In this document: positions 36,179 through 45,194 of the stretch, piece after piece | Numbering within the stretch: position 1 is the first letter of the stretch | Layout: every line of letters begins with the position of its first letter | Source of the DNA: Lachnotalea glycerini | GTDB taxonomy: Bacteria; Bacillota; Clostridia; Lachnospirales; Lachnospiraceae | NCBI RefSeq assembly: GCF_003201285.1 | Contig: NZ_QICS01000002.1 | Coordinates: forward strand, 496,001-560,000 | Direction: 5' to 3' | Length of the DNA stretch: 64,000 bases | Made by a program: the position numbers and the translations under genes | Notes under the pieces: model-generated | What the model was told of the DNA's origin: nothing | Database searches by the model: none | What the model saw: only the letters and a program-made list of their open reading frames with translations

Positions 36179-36615
36179 GGGTAATTGCGAAACAAGTTCG
36201 CAATACTGATTTCAAAAACAGAAAGAATTACTGTATTCTAAATTTGTTGGAATAGAAAAATGCGTTGGATATTCAAAGCCAAAAGTATAGAGTTTAAAGA
36301 GTATTTACGGGTTCTACCCGTTGATGTATAGAAATGGTTTATGAAAGAAACCGGAACAGTTTCATCAAGGTTAATGTGGGATTCGAGTAATGACAGAAAT
36401 GCAGGTTTGTCTTCATAAAATTTATTTTGACAATCTGCAAAAATATCTTCCAATGAAAGCTGTTTGTATGATATCATAAATGTGCAATACCTTTCGAGGT
36501 TAAGTATGAATTGTTTCTAGACAATTCAATTTTACGATAAATTGGTGAGGAGTAGTTTGTGTTTAGCAAATAAACAAGCTTTAAATTACAAAGCTTGTTG
36601 CGTTTCGCAAATGCC
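36179..36615 (-). mobile_element. Deleted IS element with DUF772-type transposase start
   Basis: A 437-bp unit with imperfect terminal inverted repeats (GGGTAATTGCGAAAC at 36179-36193 and GTTTCGCAAATGCC at 36602-36615), flanked by AT-rich matching DNA. On the minus strand 36477-36238 encodes the N-terminus of a DDE transposase (SYKQLSLEDIFADCQNKF, NLDETVPVSFINHFY, GRTRKYSLNS); the rest of the transposase is deleted. A non-autonomous remnant that marks the 3' border of the radical-SAM cluster. Confidence 0.75.
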
Positions 36616-36651
36616 TAATTATAATAATAAAAGTTGAGGAGGAGGTAACGA

Positions 36652-36837
36652 ATGCTTGAGTATAAATTTATTCGAATTGATATTTCAAAATGGAACAATG
36701 AGCCTAAAGAGGATTATCATAATATTATAAAGGAAGAAGCAAAGGGGGGATGGGAACTGGTGCAGATTTTTGCACCTTCTCTTGCAACAGCTGGATTTAG
36801 TAAATACATTGAAATTATTATGAAGAAAGAAGTTTAA
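36652..36837 (+). CDS. DUF4177-like small protein
   Basis: A 61-aa protein with the pattern of DUF4177: LEYKFIRIDI at the start, YHNIIKEEAKGGWELVQIFAP in the middle and a final strand YIEIIMKK. ATG 36652 follows GAGGAGGAGGTAAC. Function unknown in the family; small soluble alpha-beta fold. Independent of its IS-rich surroundings. Confidence 0.7.
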   Translation: MLEYKFIRIDISKWNNEPKEDYHNIIKEEAKGGWELVQIFAPSLATAGFSKYIEIIMKKEV

Positions 36838-36908
36838 TACGTATTATGTAAGAGATAGATGCAGGAGCCTATTTATAAATATTACTATTTAGCTATACAA
36901 GCATCCCC

Positions 36909-37211
36909 TTGATAAAGATGCTGAAAATAGATGATTCTAATGAAAGAGCAAGATGCTTAAATAAAGCAGATGTTGTATTTTTATACTTGCCAAATGATGC
37001 AGTGAGAAAAGCAGTTGGAATAGTTAAGAATCAAAATACTATGCAAATACTGCGCATAGAGCAGATTCTACTTGGTATTTGTATTTGGAAATGATGCAAA
37101 AGGTACTGTATTAGTTATGACTAGACTAGATAACCTTGGAAAGAGTGTTTCTGGTGCAGCTATTTAAAATATGAATATTATGCTTGGCATTAATGAATAC
37201 TTACATCTATA
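36909..37211 (+). pseudogene. argC: argC pseudogene with internal deletion
   Basis: The first part reads NERARCLNKADVVFLYLPNDAVRKAVGIV, similar to the NAD-binding region of N-acetyl-gamma-glutamyl-phosphate reductase. After a frameshift, 37081-37211 reads GTVLVMTRLDNLGK, then SVSGAAI, stop, NMNIMLGINE, the C-terminus of the same protein. The catalytic Cys region is lost, and a TAA replaces Gln in the conserved SGAAxQNMN. About two thirds of the gene is missing. It is an arginine-biosynthesis relic. Confidence 0.75.
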
Positions 37212-37261
37212 GCAGTAAAACAATTGGATAAGAGGACAACGGTGAGAAAAAACATAATAGT

Positions 37262-37310
37262 AATACGCTACAAGCCATGAATGAAAGCATGTAGCGTATT
37301 TTTGCTTTTT
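37262..37310 (+). terminator. Rho-independent terminator
   Basis: AATACGCTACA at 37262-37272 and TGTAGCGTATT at 37290-37300 form a perfect 11-bp stem, followed by TTTGCTTTTT. It presumably belonged to the argC relic. Confidence 0.85.
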
Positions 37311-37396
37311 GAAGTTGTATTTAGTGTAAGTGCTCTAAAGGTTCTTTCCAAGGTTAGTTGATAATGATACAATACCCATATAGGATGGTGGTATAT

Positions 37397-37650
37397 ATGG
37401 AACAGGAACTTATTAAAGCATTAGATGCAAATTTAGAATGTTCAGATTGTAGAATAAAAAGTGATACCATGATTATGGAGGAACAGTGAATTGCCCATAC
37501 TGCGGAGATTCGTCATTCAAAGTCCATTCTACCTATCAGTGAAAAATTCAGGATATTTCCTTACAGGATAAAAAAAAATTCTGCTCCTTAGTGTAAGAAA
37601 AATGTTTTGTGATAATCCACAATGCAGTCATAAAACTTTTAAATATAAAA
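37397..37650 (+). pseudogene. ISL3-type transposase N-terminal fragment
   Basis: Combining frames gives MEQELIKALDANLECSD, CPYCGDSSFKVHSTYQ, stop, KIQDISLQDKK, frameshift, LLLSVRKMFCDNPQCSHKTF. This is the zinc-ribbon-like N-terminus of ISL3-family transposases (CPxC...FCxNxxCxxKxF). Two stops and frameshifts inactivate it, and the catalytic part is absent. Confidence 0.7.
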
Positions 37651-37769
37651 AAACTACTCCACCATGAAAAGCCTAACTTCTAGTGGTTTATTAAAGTACG
37701 CCAGTTTCAAGTTGTCAAGTTGATTGATACACGGATATCATAAGAAATATCAAAAAGTAGTGTAAAAAA

Positions 37770-37785
37770 GGGGCTGTCGCACTAG
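37770..37785. repeat. Solitary IS1182-like terminal repeat
   Basis: GGGGCTGTCGCACTAG repeats the left end of the remnant at 19549, and the following 60 bp are also loosely similar (TAATAAACT, GGAGCATTTT). No opposite end is visible nearby. The remaining DNA 37786-37876 holds nothing recognisable. Confidence 0.6.
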
Positions 37786-37876
37786 AGGATTGTAAAGTAA
37801 TAAACTTCCATACCGCAAAGTGCGCATCCCGCGGAGCATTTTATATATAATAGGACGCAATTTTCTTTACATGACA

Positions 37877-37917
37877 AACAGGCTATATAGGTTGATAAGT
37901 TACCTATATAGCCTGTT
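37877..37917 (+). terminator. Long hairpin upstream of the pst operon
   Basis: AACAGGCTATATAGGT at 37877-37892 and ACCTATATAGCCTGTT at 37902-37917 form a perfect 16-bp stem followed by CCTTTCT. The tail is only moderately U-rich; it may insulate pstS from upstream transcription, perhaps in both directions. Confidence 0.65.
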
Positions 37918-37937
37918 CCTTTCTATGCGAGGTATAT

Positions 37938-37977
37938 TTTACATAATTTTAACATAAATTTACTTTTTGATTTTACA
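37938..37977 (+). promoter_or_regulatory. PhoP-box-like direct repeats before pstS
   Basis: TTTACA (37938), TTAACA (37949), TTTACT (37959) and TTTACA (37972) are spaced 10-13 bp apart, resembling the TT(A/T)ACA repeats bound by Bacillus PhoP. A possible -10 TATGAT follows at 37987-37992. The cognate PhoP-like regulator is encoded at 42222. Confidence 0.6.
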
Positions 37978-38055
37978 TTCGTCTTATATGATGTATTTGT
38001 AAATGAAACATTGTAAATAATAAAGTTGAAGTAAAACTAAAGGAGAATAGTTATT

Positions 38056-39039
38056 ATGAAAAAATCAGTAAGAAAGTTATTATGCATTGCGGTGACGGCA
38101 GCATTTTCTATGTCATTATTGGTAGGATGTGGTTCAAGTGCATCAGATAATACATCAGATACAAATACTGATACTGAATCAACAACGCAATCAACTCAGA
38201 CAGTAGAAAAATCAGATGCTCAATCGACTGAGAAAACAGTAAGCGATTTTGACACATCTAATGAGATTACAGTGGTATCAAGAGAAGATGGTTCAGGTAC
38301 AAGAGGAGCTTTTATCGAATTATTTGGCGTTGAACAAAAGGATGAGAGTGGAGAAAAGGTAGATTATACAACAGAGGAAGCAGCAATTTCAAATAGTACC
38401 TCCGTAGTAATGACAACGGTAGCAGGCGATGATTATGCAATTGGCTACATATCGCTTGGCTCACTTAATGATACTGTGAAAGCTTTAAAGATTGATGGAG
38501 CTGAGGCAACAGTTGACAACATTAAAAGTGGTTCTTACAATATTGCAAGACCTTTTAATATCGCGACTAAGGGTGAAATAAGCGCAGTTGCTTCTGACTT
38601 TATTGATTTCATCATGAGTTTTGACGGTCAGGCAGTAATTCAGGAGAACGGATATATTACGGTATCTGAAAATAGTGCTTATGCAGGAAGTAAACCGGAA
38701 GGAACCGTAGTAGTAGCAGGCTCTTCCTCTGTATCACCGGTAATGGAAAAGCTAAAAGAAGCATATGAAAAAGTAAATCCTAATGCTTCCATTGAAATTC
38801 AGCAAAGTGATTCTACTACAGGTATGACATCAGCGATTGATGGTATCTGCGATATCGGAATGGCATCAAGGGAGTTAAAGGACAGTGAAATAGAAAGTGG
38901 ATTAACTAGCACAGTGATTGCTATGGATGGAATTGCTGTAATCGTAAATAATAACAATACAACAGAGGAATTAACAAGTGAACAGGTGAAATCAATCTAC
39001 ACAGGTGAAACATTAACTTGGGATGAAGTAACAAAATAA
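38056..39039 (+). CDS. pstS: Phosphate ABC transporter substrate-binding lipoprotein
   Basis: A 327-aa lipoprotein that captures phosphate outside the cell. ATG 38056 follows AAAGGAGAATAG. The signal ends in a lipobox (LLVGCGSS, Cys at about 26), then a Ser/Thr-rich linker (30-70). The order of the two PstS halves is unusual: the segment VSREDGSGTRGAFIELF, which is normally in the second half, comes first (about 75-210), and GTVVVAGSSSVSPVMEKLKEAY, normally the start of the mature protein, comes second (about 215-327) and ends at YTGETLTWDEV. The protein looks circularly permuted, with both phosphate-binding loops kept. First gene of pstSCAB-phoU-phoPR. Confidence 0.92.
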   Translation: MKKSVRKLLCIAVTAAFSMSLLVGCGSSASDNTSDTNTDTESTTQSTQTVEKSDAQSTEKTVSDFDTSNEITVVSREDGSGTRGAFIELFGVEQKDESGEKVDYTTEEAAISNSTSVVMTTVAGDDYAIGYISLGSLNDTVKALKIDGAEATVDNIKSGSYNIARPFNIATKGEISAVASDFIDFIMSFDGQAVIQENGYITVSENSAYAGSKPEGTVVVAGSSSVSPVMEKLKEAYEKVNPNASIEIQQSDSTTGMTSAIDGICDIGMASRELKDSEIESGLTSTVIAMDGIAVIVNNNNTTEELTSEQVKSIYTGETLTWDEVTK

Positions 39040-39108
39040 TAAGAGATAGAAATCAATTCCGGTAAAGTATACTTTACTGGAATTGGTGTTTGTCTTATGG
39101 AGGAAGCT

Positions 39109-39954
39109 ATGACGAAATGGAAAGAAAAATTTATGGAATTCATATTTTTGATTGCAGCATGTACATCAGTGATGGCAGTAGTGCTTATCTGTATTTTTTT
39201 GTTTGCAAATGGAATTCCGGCTATGAAAGAAATAGGCTTTTTAAATTTTCTTTTAGGAGAAAAGTGGAAGCCGAGTAATAATATATTTGGAATACTACCA
39301 ATGATTCTTGGAAGCATCTATGTTACAGCAGGTGCAATTGTGATAGGAGTTCCAATTGGAGTTTTGACATCAATTTTCATGGCTAAATTTTGCCCAAAAA
39401 AAATATACACATTTTTAAAATCATCAATTGAGCTAATGGCAGGTATTCCATCTGTTGTATATGGATTTTTTGGACTGGTAATTCTGGTTCCCTTTGTAAG
39501 AGAAACATTTGGAGGACATGGAAGCAGTATACTTACTGCATCTTTGTTACTGGGAATGATGATCTTACCTACCATTGTAGGAGTGTCTGAGGCGGCACTA
39601 AGAGCGGTTCCCGATCAATACTATGAGGGTGCATTAGCCTTAGGCTCAACACATGAAAGAAGTATTTTCTTTGTTGTACTTCCAGCCGCGAAATCTGGTA
39701 TTGTAGCTGCTATCGTATTAGGAATCGGAAGAGCTATTGGAGAGACAATGGCAGTTATTATGGTAGCAGGTAATCAAGCCAGAATGCCGGCAGGTATTTT
39801 AAAAGGAGTAAGAACTCTGACAGCGAATATTGTAATTGAAATGGGGTATGCAGCTGATTTACATAGAGAAGCTTTGATTGCCACCGCAGTTGTATTGTTT
39901 GTATTTATTCTTATTATTAATTTATCAGTATCTGTATTAAACAGGAGGTCATAA
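39109..39954 (+). CDS. pstC: Phosphate ABC transporter permease PstC
   Basis: A 281-aa permease with six spans. ATG 39109 is favoured because GGAGGA lies just before it; the in-frame ATG at 39097 overlaps that RBS. The binding-protein-dependent transport loop is VPDQYYEGALALGSTHERSIFFVVLPAAKSG, in part EGALALGSTHERS and LPAAKSGI. Also typical are MAGIPSVVYGFFGLV and GRAIGETMAVIMVAG. It forms the channel with PstA, energised by PstB. Confidence 0.95.
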   Translation: MTKWKEKFMEFIFLIAACTSVMAVVLICIFLFANGIPAMKEIGFLNFLLGEKWKPSNNIFGILPMILGSIYVTAGAIVIGVPIGVLTSIFMAKFCPKKIYTFLKSSIELMAGIPSVVYGFFGLVILVPFVRETFGGHGSSILTASLLLGMMILPTIVGVSEAALRAVPDQYYEGALALGSTHERSIFFVVLPAAKSGIVAAIVLGIGRAIGETMAVIMVAGNQARMPAGILKGVRTLTANIVIEMGYAADLHREALIATAVVLFVFILIINLSVSVLNRRS

Positions 39955-39955
39955 A

Positions 39956-40822
39956 ATGGAGATTATTAACAAACATACATTAAAAGGTAGTTTAAAATCA
40001 TACCGAAACAATCCGTTTTCTGCATTTTTGTTTCTTCTTGTAATGCTGGCAACTGTGCTAAGCTTTTTAACTTTGCTTTTTTTGGTTGGGTACATTTTGA
40101 TCAATGGTATTCCTAATATTAGCCTTGATTTATTTGACTTTACTTATACCACAGAAAATGCTTCGGTTATGCCTGCACTGATTAATACCTTAATTATGAC
40201 AGCTCTTGCATTACTGGTTTCAGGTCCAATTGGAATCTTTTCTGCAATTTATTTGGTTGAGTATGCCAAGAGAGATAACAGGCTGGTTAACGTCATTCGG
40301 ATTACGGCAGAAACATTAGCTGGGATTCCATCTATTGTATATGGTTTATTTGGTTTACTATTTTTTGTTACAGCATTAGGCTGGAGTTATTCTATATTAG
40401 CAGGAGCGTTTACATTAGCAATTATGATACTGCCTCTCATTATGAGAACCACCGAAGAGGCACTCAAGTCTGTACCAGATGTATATAGAGAAGGTAGCTA
40501 TGGACTTGGGGCAGGGAAACTTCGAACAGTTTTTAAAATTGTATTGCCCGCAGCAGTTCCCGGGATATTAGCCGGCATTATATTAGCGACAGGAAGAATT
40601 GTGGGAGAAACCGCAGCACTGATTTATACAGCAGGTACAGTTGCCCAAATACCAAAGAACTTAATGTCATCAGGAAGAACTCTATCCGTGCATATGTATA
40701 ATTTGGCAAGTGAAGGCTTATATATGAATCAGGCCTATGCCACCGCTGTTGTTTTGCTTATTATCGTTGTCATAATTAATACTATTTCTGGTGTAGTAGC
40801 AAAGAAAATAACTAAGGAGTAA
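39956..40822 (+). CDS. pstA: Phosphate ABC transporter permease PstA
   Basis: A 288-aa permease with six spans, ATG 39956, whose RBS (AGGAGG) lies inside the end of pstC. Family motifs are [14 protein letters not shown], the coupling loop ([21 protein letters not shown]) cut here as [17 protein letters not shown], and [15 protein letters not shown]. It pairs with PstC. Confidence 0.95.
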   Translation: MEIINKHTLKGSLKSYRNNPFSAFLFLLVMLATVLSFLTLLFLVGYILINGIPNISLDLFDFTYTTENASVMPALINTLIMTALALLVSGPIGIFSAIYLVEYAKRDNRLVNVIRITAETLAGIPSIVYGLFGLLFFVTALGWSYSILAGAFTLAIMILPLIMRTTEEALKSVPDVYREGSYGLGAGKLRTVFKIVLPAAVPGILAGIILATGRIVGETAALIYTAGTVAQIPKNLMSSGRTLSVHMYNLASEGLYMNQAYATAVVLLIIVVIINTISGVVAKKITKE

Positions 40823-40826
40823 ACGT

Positions 40827-41576
40827 ATGGATAAATTAGTTGTAGAAAAATTAGATTTATATTATAAGGATTTTAAGGCTTTAAAGAATATAAATATCAA
40901 TATTATGGAAAAGGAAATTGTAGCATTTATTGGACCAAGCGGCTGCGGTAAATCAACGCTACTTAAAACTTTAAATCGAATGAATGATTTAGTGGAAGGC
41001 TGTAGGATTACAGGCCATGTTACTTTGGACGGCAAAGATATTTATAAGGATATGGAAATAAACATGTTAAGAAAGCGGGTGGGCATGGTATTCCAAAAGC
41101 CAAATCCCTTTCCAATGAGTATTTATGATAATATTGCCTATGGACCAAGAACACATGGAGTGAGAGGGAAAGCAAAGCTTGATGATATAATTGAAAAGTC
41201 ACTTCGGGATGCGGCAATATGGGATGAGGTAAAGGATCGGTTAAAAAAGAGTGCACTTGGTTTATCGGGTGGACAGCAGCAAAGATTATGCATTGCCAGA
41301 GCTTTGGCGGTACAACCGGAGGTTCTTTTAATGGATGAGCCTACCTCTGCACTTGATCCGATATCCACATCTAAAATAGAAGACCTTGTGGTGGAATTAA
41401 AAAAAGATTATACTATTATTATTGTTACACATAATATGCAACAGGCAGCAAGAATATCTGATAAAACAGCTTTTTTCCTATTAGGCGAAGTAGTTGAATA
41501 TAATGACACGGAAAAGCTATTCTCCATGCCAATGGATAAAAGAACTGAAGACTATATTACAGGGAGGTTTGGTTGA
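40827..41576 (+). CDS. pstB: Phosphate ABC transporter ATPase PstB
   Basis: A 249-aa ATPase; ATG 40827 follows AAGGAG four bases after pstA. Walker [11 protein letters not shown]-loop [19 protein letters not shown] (the PNPFP after the Q-loop is typical of PstB), signature [14 protein letters not shown], Walker [13 protein letters not shown], His-loop [13 protein letters not shown]. It energises phosphate import. Confidence 0.97.
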   Translation: MDKLVVEKLDLYYKDFKALKNININIMEKEIVAFIGPSGCGKSTLLKTLNRMNDLVEGCRITGHVTLDGKDIYKDMEINMLRKRVGMVFQKPNPFPMSIYDNIAYGPRTHGVRGKAKLDDIIEKSLRDAAIWDEVKDRLKKSALGLSGGQQQRLCIARALAVQPEVLLMDEPTSALDPISTSKIEDLVVELKKDYTIIIVTHNMQQAARISDKTAFFLLGEVVEYNDTEKLFSMPMDKRTEDYITGRFG

Positions 41577-42217
41577 TGAGAAACAAATTCGACGAGCAGC
41601 TTGATTTACTGAATATTGAATTAATTGAAATGGGTTCCATGTGTGAACAGACTATAGCTGATGCAATTAAGGCATTGACAACACATAATGTGGAGGCAGC
41701 TAGATTAGTAATGGAGACGGACAATGAAATTGATGATAAAGAAAGGCAAATAGAAAGTCTTTGTCTTAAGATGCTTTTACAGCAACAGCCGGTGGCTAAG
41801 GATTTAAGACAAATATCCTCTGCACTTAAAATGATTACAGATATGGAAAGAATTGGGGATCAAGCGGCTGATATTGCAGAAATAGTTACAGTTGCGAATA
41901 TATCAGTCGAAAACCTTTCGGATATTGTCGAAATGGCAGAAGCTACAATGAAAATGGTAACAGAAAGTATAGATGCCTATGTAAGAAGAGATTTAGAGCT
42001 AGCGAAAAAAGTAATTGTGGATGATGATATTGTAGATGATTATTTTAATAAAATAAAAAGCGAATTAATTGAGTTAATTAGTAAAAATAGGGATGATGGT
42101 GAAGCTGCCATTGACATATTAATGATAGCTAAGTATTTTGAAAGAATAGGAGACCATGCTACAAATATTGCAGAGTGGGTTGAATTTTCAATTACTGGAG
42201 AGCATAAGGGGAGTTGA
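41576..42217 (+). CDS. phoU: Phosphate signalling protein PhoU
   Basis: A 213-aa protein, ATG 41576 overlapping the pstB stop (TGATG) with AGGGAGG upstream, so translation is coupled. Two PhoU three-helix repeats are visible (NELIEMGSMCEQTI-like start; DKERQIESLCLKMLLQQQP; RIGDQAADIAEI; later RIGDHATNIAEW), the two acidic E/DxxxD patches that bind metals. It links PstSCAB to the PhoR kinase and represses the regulon when phosphate is plentiful. Confidence 0.95.
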   Translation: MRNKFDEQLDLLNIELIEMGSMCEQTIADAIKALTTHNVEAARLVMETDNEIDDKERQIESLCLKMLLQQQPVAKDLRQISSALKMITDMERIGDQAADIAEIVTVANISVENLSDIVEMAEATMKMVTESIDAYVRRDLELAKKVIVDDDIVDDYFNKIKSELIELISKNRDDGEAAIDILMIAKYFERIGDHATNIAEWVEFSITGEHKGS

Positions 42218-42221
42218 TAAA

Positions 42222-42890
42222 ATGATATATTGTGTCGAGGATGAACGTAATATAAGAGAACTAATAGTATATACACTGGAATCAACAGGCTTTCAGGCAA
42301 AGGGATTAGAAGATGGAGCAGCTTTGTTTCGTGAACTAGATAAAGAAAAACCTTCTTTGATTTTGTTAGATGTAATGCTTCCGGAAGAAGATGGAATTCA
42401 GTTATTAAAGAAACTTAAAATGTCATCAAGTACGAATACTATTCCTGTTATTATGGTCACTGCTAAAGGAGCTGAATACGATAAGGTAATTGGACTTGAT
42501 GCAGGTGCAGACGATTATATCACAAAGCCATTTGGAATGATGGAATTTGTATCAAGAGTGAAAGCGGTGCTAAGACGCTTCCCTGGGGAAGAAGTGAAGA
42601 AAGAGTTAAGTATTAAAGATATACGAGTCAATGTAGAGCAGCATAATGTTTTTGTAAAAGATGTAAATGTTATGCTGACCTTAAAAGAGTATGAGTTATT
42701 AAAATTTTTAATGGAAAATATTGGAATAGTACTTACCAGAGACAGGTTATTAGAGCATATCTGGGGATATGATTTTGACGGTGAGACGAGAACTGTTGAT
42801 GTTCATATAAGAACATTAAGGCAAAAGCTTGGGGATGCTGGAAACATAATAGAAACAGTAAGAGGAGTAGGTTATCGAATTCAAGGATAA
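42222..42890 (+). CDS. phoP: OmpR/PhoB-family response regulator
   Basis: A 222-aa DNA-binding response regulator. I use ATG 42222 (RBS GGGGAG) because the longer frame from 42156 runs inside phoU. Receiver domain (about 1-115): acidic pair ED at the start (YCVEDE), phospho-Asp in LILLDVMLPEEDG, Thr in MVTAKG and Lys in ITKPFG. Winged helix at about 130-222 (TLKEYELLKFLMEN, RTVDVHIRTLRQKLG, VRGVGYRI). It likely binds the repeats upstream of pstS. Confidence 0.95.
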   Translation: MIYCVEDERNIRELIVYTLESTGFQAKGLEDGAALFRELDKEKPSLILLDVMLPEEDGIQLLKKLKMSSSTNTIPVIMVTAKGAEYDKVIGLDAGADDYITKPFGMMEFVSRVKAVLRRFPGEEVKKELSIKDIRVNVEQHNVFVKDVNVMLTLKEYELLKFLMENIGIVLTRDRLLEHIWGYDFDGETRTVDVHIRTLRQKLGDAGNIIETVRGVGYRIQG

Positions 42891-42901
42891 TGGAGGAATC
42901 A

Positions 42902-44569
42902 ATGAGACAAAAAATATTTAAAAGTATGGGAGTTTTAATTGCAGCTTCACTTATACTTTCTTATGTTTTAATGATTGGAGTTATGTATCAGCAGCTTTTG
43001 ACCAATATGGAAAAAGAGGTACAAAGAGAAGTGACATATTTAAGGTCAGCACTTGATATTGCTGGTGTTACTTATCTTGAAAACGAGATAGTAAAAGATG
43101 CAAGCAATCGAATTACTCTAGTCGATCAAGACGGAACCGTTTTATTTGATTCTATGGAGGATATAAAAACACTTGAAAATCACAAAGACAGGCCGGAAAT
43201 TATGGATGCTTTTAATAAGGGAGAAGGCACATCTGTGCGCTTTTCAACTACTTTAGGACAACAGACCTTTTATTATGCTATGAAGCTTAATAATGGTATG
43301 ATTATCCGTGTTGCAAATACAACAGATAGTGTATTTTCTATGATCACAGACAGTATACCAATGTTTATTATACTAGGGATTATTGTTTTAGGCATAGCAA
43401 TGGGAATTGCCAGATTTCAGACAAAGCGTATTATTATACCAATTAACAATCTGAATTTGGAAACTCCCCTGGAAAATGATGTATACGAGGAATTAACTCC
43501 ACTCTTACACAGAATAGAAAATCAAAACAGGCTGATAGAGAAGCAGTTGTCTAAGCTTAATAAAAGAAAAGAAGAATTTAACGCAATTACAGAGAATATG
43601 CGTGAAGCTTTAATTATAATAAATAAAAGAAGTATTGTTTTGTCTATGAACAAGGCTGCCACCGAAATACTGGATGTATCAAGAGAGGAAGGCTTAGAAA
43701 GGCATTTTATCACGATTAGCCGTGATAATGAATTCCAAACGACTGTGGAAGCAGCTATGAGTGGTGTATCAAGTGATGCGATTATTATGTTGAATAATAA
43801 GTATTATAAAATTATGGCAAATCCCGTTTGTGTTGAAGATACCTTAAATGGCTGTGTCATACTCATGTTGGATGTTACGGAGAAGCAAAGAGCAGAGCAA
43901 ATGAGAAAGGAATTTTCAGCAAATGTATCTCATGAACTAAAGACACCGTTGATGTCAATATCAGGTTATGCGGAAATAATGAATAACGGACTTGTAAAAA
44001 GCGAAGATGTGGCAGAATTTTCTGGAAGAATCTATAGTGAAGCCACAAGATTAACTAATCTTGTGGAGGATATTATTAAACTTTCAAGGCTCGATGAAGA
44101 TAATAAAGTATTTGAACAAGAGGAAGTTAATTTACTGGTGCTCGCAGAGGATATTAAGGAAAGATTGCTTCCACAGGCAACAAAAAAGAACGTAGAGCTG
44201 CGAGTTCTTGGCGAAAATGTGAAAGTTAAGGGAATTCGTCAGATTCTGGATGAAATGCTATTTAATTTGCTTGATAACGCCATTAAATATAATGAGGATG
44301 GTGGTAAAGCAGGAGTGAGTGTCGTAAAAGAAAATGATAAGGTTATACTATCAGTATGGGATACTGGAATTGGGATACCAAAAGAGCATCAGGATCGCAT
44401 TTTTGAACGCTTTTATCGTGTAGATAAAAGTCACTCAAGGGAAACAGGAGGAACGGGACTGGGTCTTTCTATTGTCAAGCATGGTGCCATCTATCATAAG
44501 GCGGATATTAAAATTGACAGTGAAGTTTCAAGAGGAACGAAAATTATTATTACATTTAAGACAATTTAA
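42902..44569 (+). CDS. phoR: PhoR-like sensor histidine kinase
   Basis: A 555-aa membrane kinase. ATG 42902 follows GGAGGAATCA (an in-frame ATG at 42890 overlaps that RBS). Two spans (about 8-30 and 150-172) flank an extracytoplasmic sensor, followed by a PAS domain (about 225-330), a HisKA dimerisation domain with phospho-His in FSANVSHELKTPLMS, and the ATPase domain with N-box LFNLLDNAIKYNE, G1 WDTGIGIPKEH, F-box RFYRVD and G2 GGTGLGLSIVKH. It phosphorylates the preceding regulator; PhoU-PstB modulates it. Confidence 0.95.
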   Translation: MRQKIFKSMGVLIAASLILSYVLMIGVMYQQLLTNMEKEVQREVTYLRSALDIAGVTYLENEIVKDASNRITLVDQDGTVLFDSMEDIKTLENHKDRPEIMDAFNKGEGTSVRFSTTLGQQTFYYAMKLNNGMIIRVANTTDSVFSMITDSIPMFIILGIIVLGIAMGIARFQTKRIIIPINNLNLETPLENDVYEELTPLLHRIENQNRLIEKQLSKLNKRKEEFNAITENMREALIIINKRSIVLSMNKAATEILDVSREEGLERHFITISRDNEFQTTVEAAMSGVSSDAIIMLNNKYYKIMANPVCVEDTLNGCVILMLDVTEKQRAEQMRKEFSANVSHELKTPLMSISGYAEIMNNGLVKSEDVAEFSGRIYSEATRLTNLVEDIIKLSRLDEDNKVFEQEEVNLLVLAEDIKERLLPQATKKNVELRVLGENVKVKGIRQILDEMLFNLLDNAIKYNEDGGKAGVSVVKENDKVILSVWDTGIGIPKEHQDRIFERFYRVDKSHSRETGGTGLGLSIVKHGAIYHKADIKIDSEVSRGTKIIITFKTI

Positions 44570-44635
44570 TTTAACGCACATATTATGACAGGTAGTATAA
44601 TATACTGTTTATATAATCAATAAAGAGGTAAAGCA

Positions 44636-45010
44636 GTGGAAAAAACAGTACTAAAACCTAATAGTGTGATTATGATTCTAAAATGTCTTTTGTGCTCCTA
44701 TATAATAACTGGTTTAGCTTTATTATTATTGGCATTATTAGTATACAAAACAGATCTGGATGATGGTAAAGTAAAAGTTGGTATAACCGTTATTTACATA
44801 GTAGCAAGTTTCATTGGCGGATTTATTTTGGGAAAACTAAAGAAGGAAAATAAATTTATTTGGGGAGCGATATGCGGAGGAGCATATTTTATTATTCTTG
44901 CATTGGTTTCTTTGGCTGTCAATCATACAATCGGTAATGATGGAGTGAGTTTTTTTACCGTACTGGTTATGTGTGTTTCAGGAGGAACCTTTGGCGGAAT
45001 GGTAAGCTAA
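44636..45010 (+). CDS. Four-span membrane protein (TIGR04086-like)
   Basis: A 124-aa membrane protein beginning at GTG 44636 after AAAGAGGTAAAGCA. Four spans (about 13-35, 46-66, 75-96, 102-122) with a KLKKENK loop and a Gly-rich end (VMCVSGGTFGGM). The layout fits the TIGR04086 family of Clostridia, whose function is unknown. A TATAAT at 44596-44601 may be its own -10 element. It is followed by a terminator. Confidence 0.7.
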   Translation: MEKTVLKPNSVIMILKCLLCSYIITGLALLLLALLVYKTDLDDGKVKVGITVIYIVASFIGGFILGKLKKENKFIWGAICGGAYFIILALVSLAVNHTIGNDGVSFFTVLVMCVSGGTFGGMVS

Positions 45011-45031
45011 AAACAGAATAAAGAATCATTA

Positions 45032-45080
45032 AACAGGATAAACAGCATGCTTGTGCGTGTCGTTTATCCTGTTGCTTCTT
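45032..45080 (+). terminator. Rho-independent terminator
   Basis: AACAGGATAAAC at 45032-45043 and GTTTATCCTGTT at 45062-45073 form a perfect 12-bp stem followed by GCTTCTTCT. Confidence 0.8.
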
Positions 45081-45194
45081 CTATAGAAAGTTTAGCTTTT
45101 TTTGAATTATTTATGATATACTATATAATTATGATAAATTAGGAAGAATAAGCTTAAGTATCGTATGTATGTGAAGCATACGAAGGAGGAAGAT

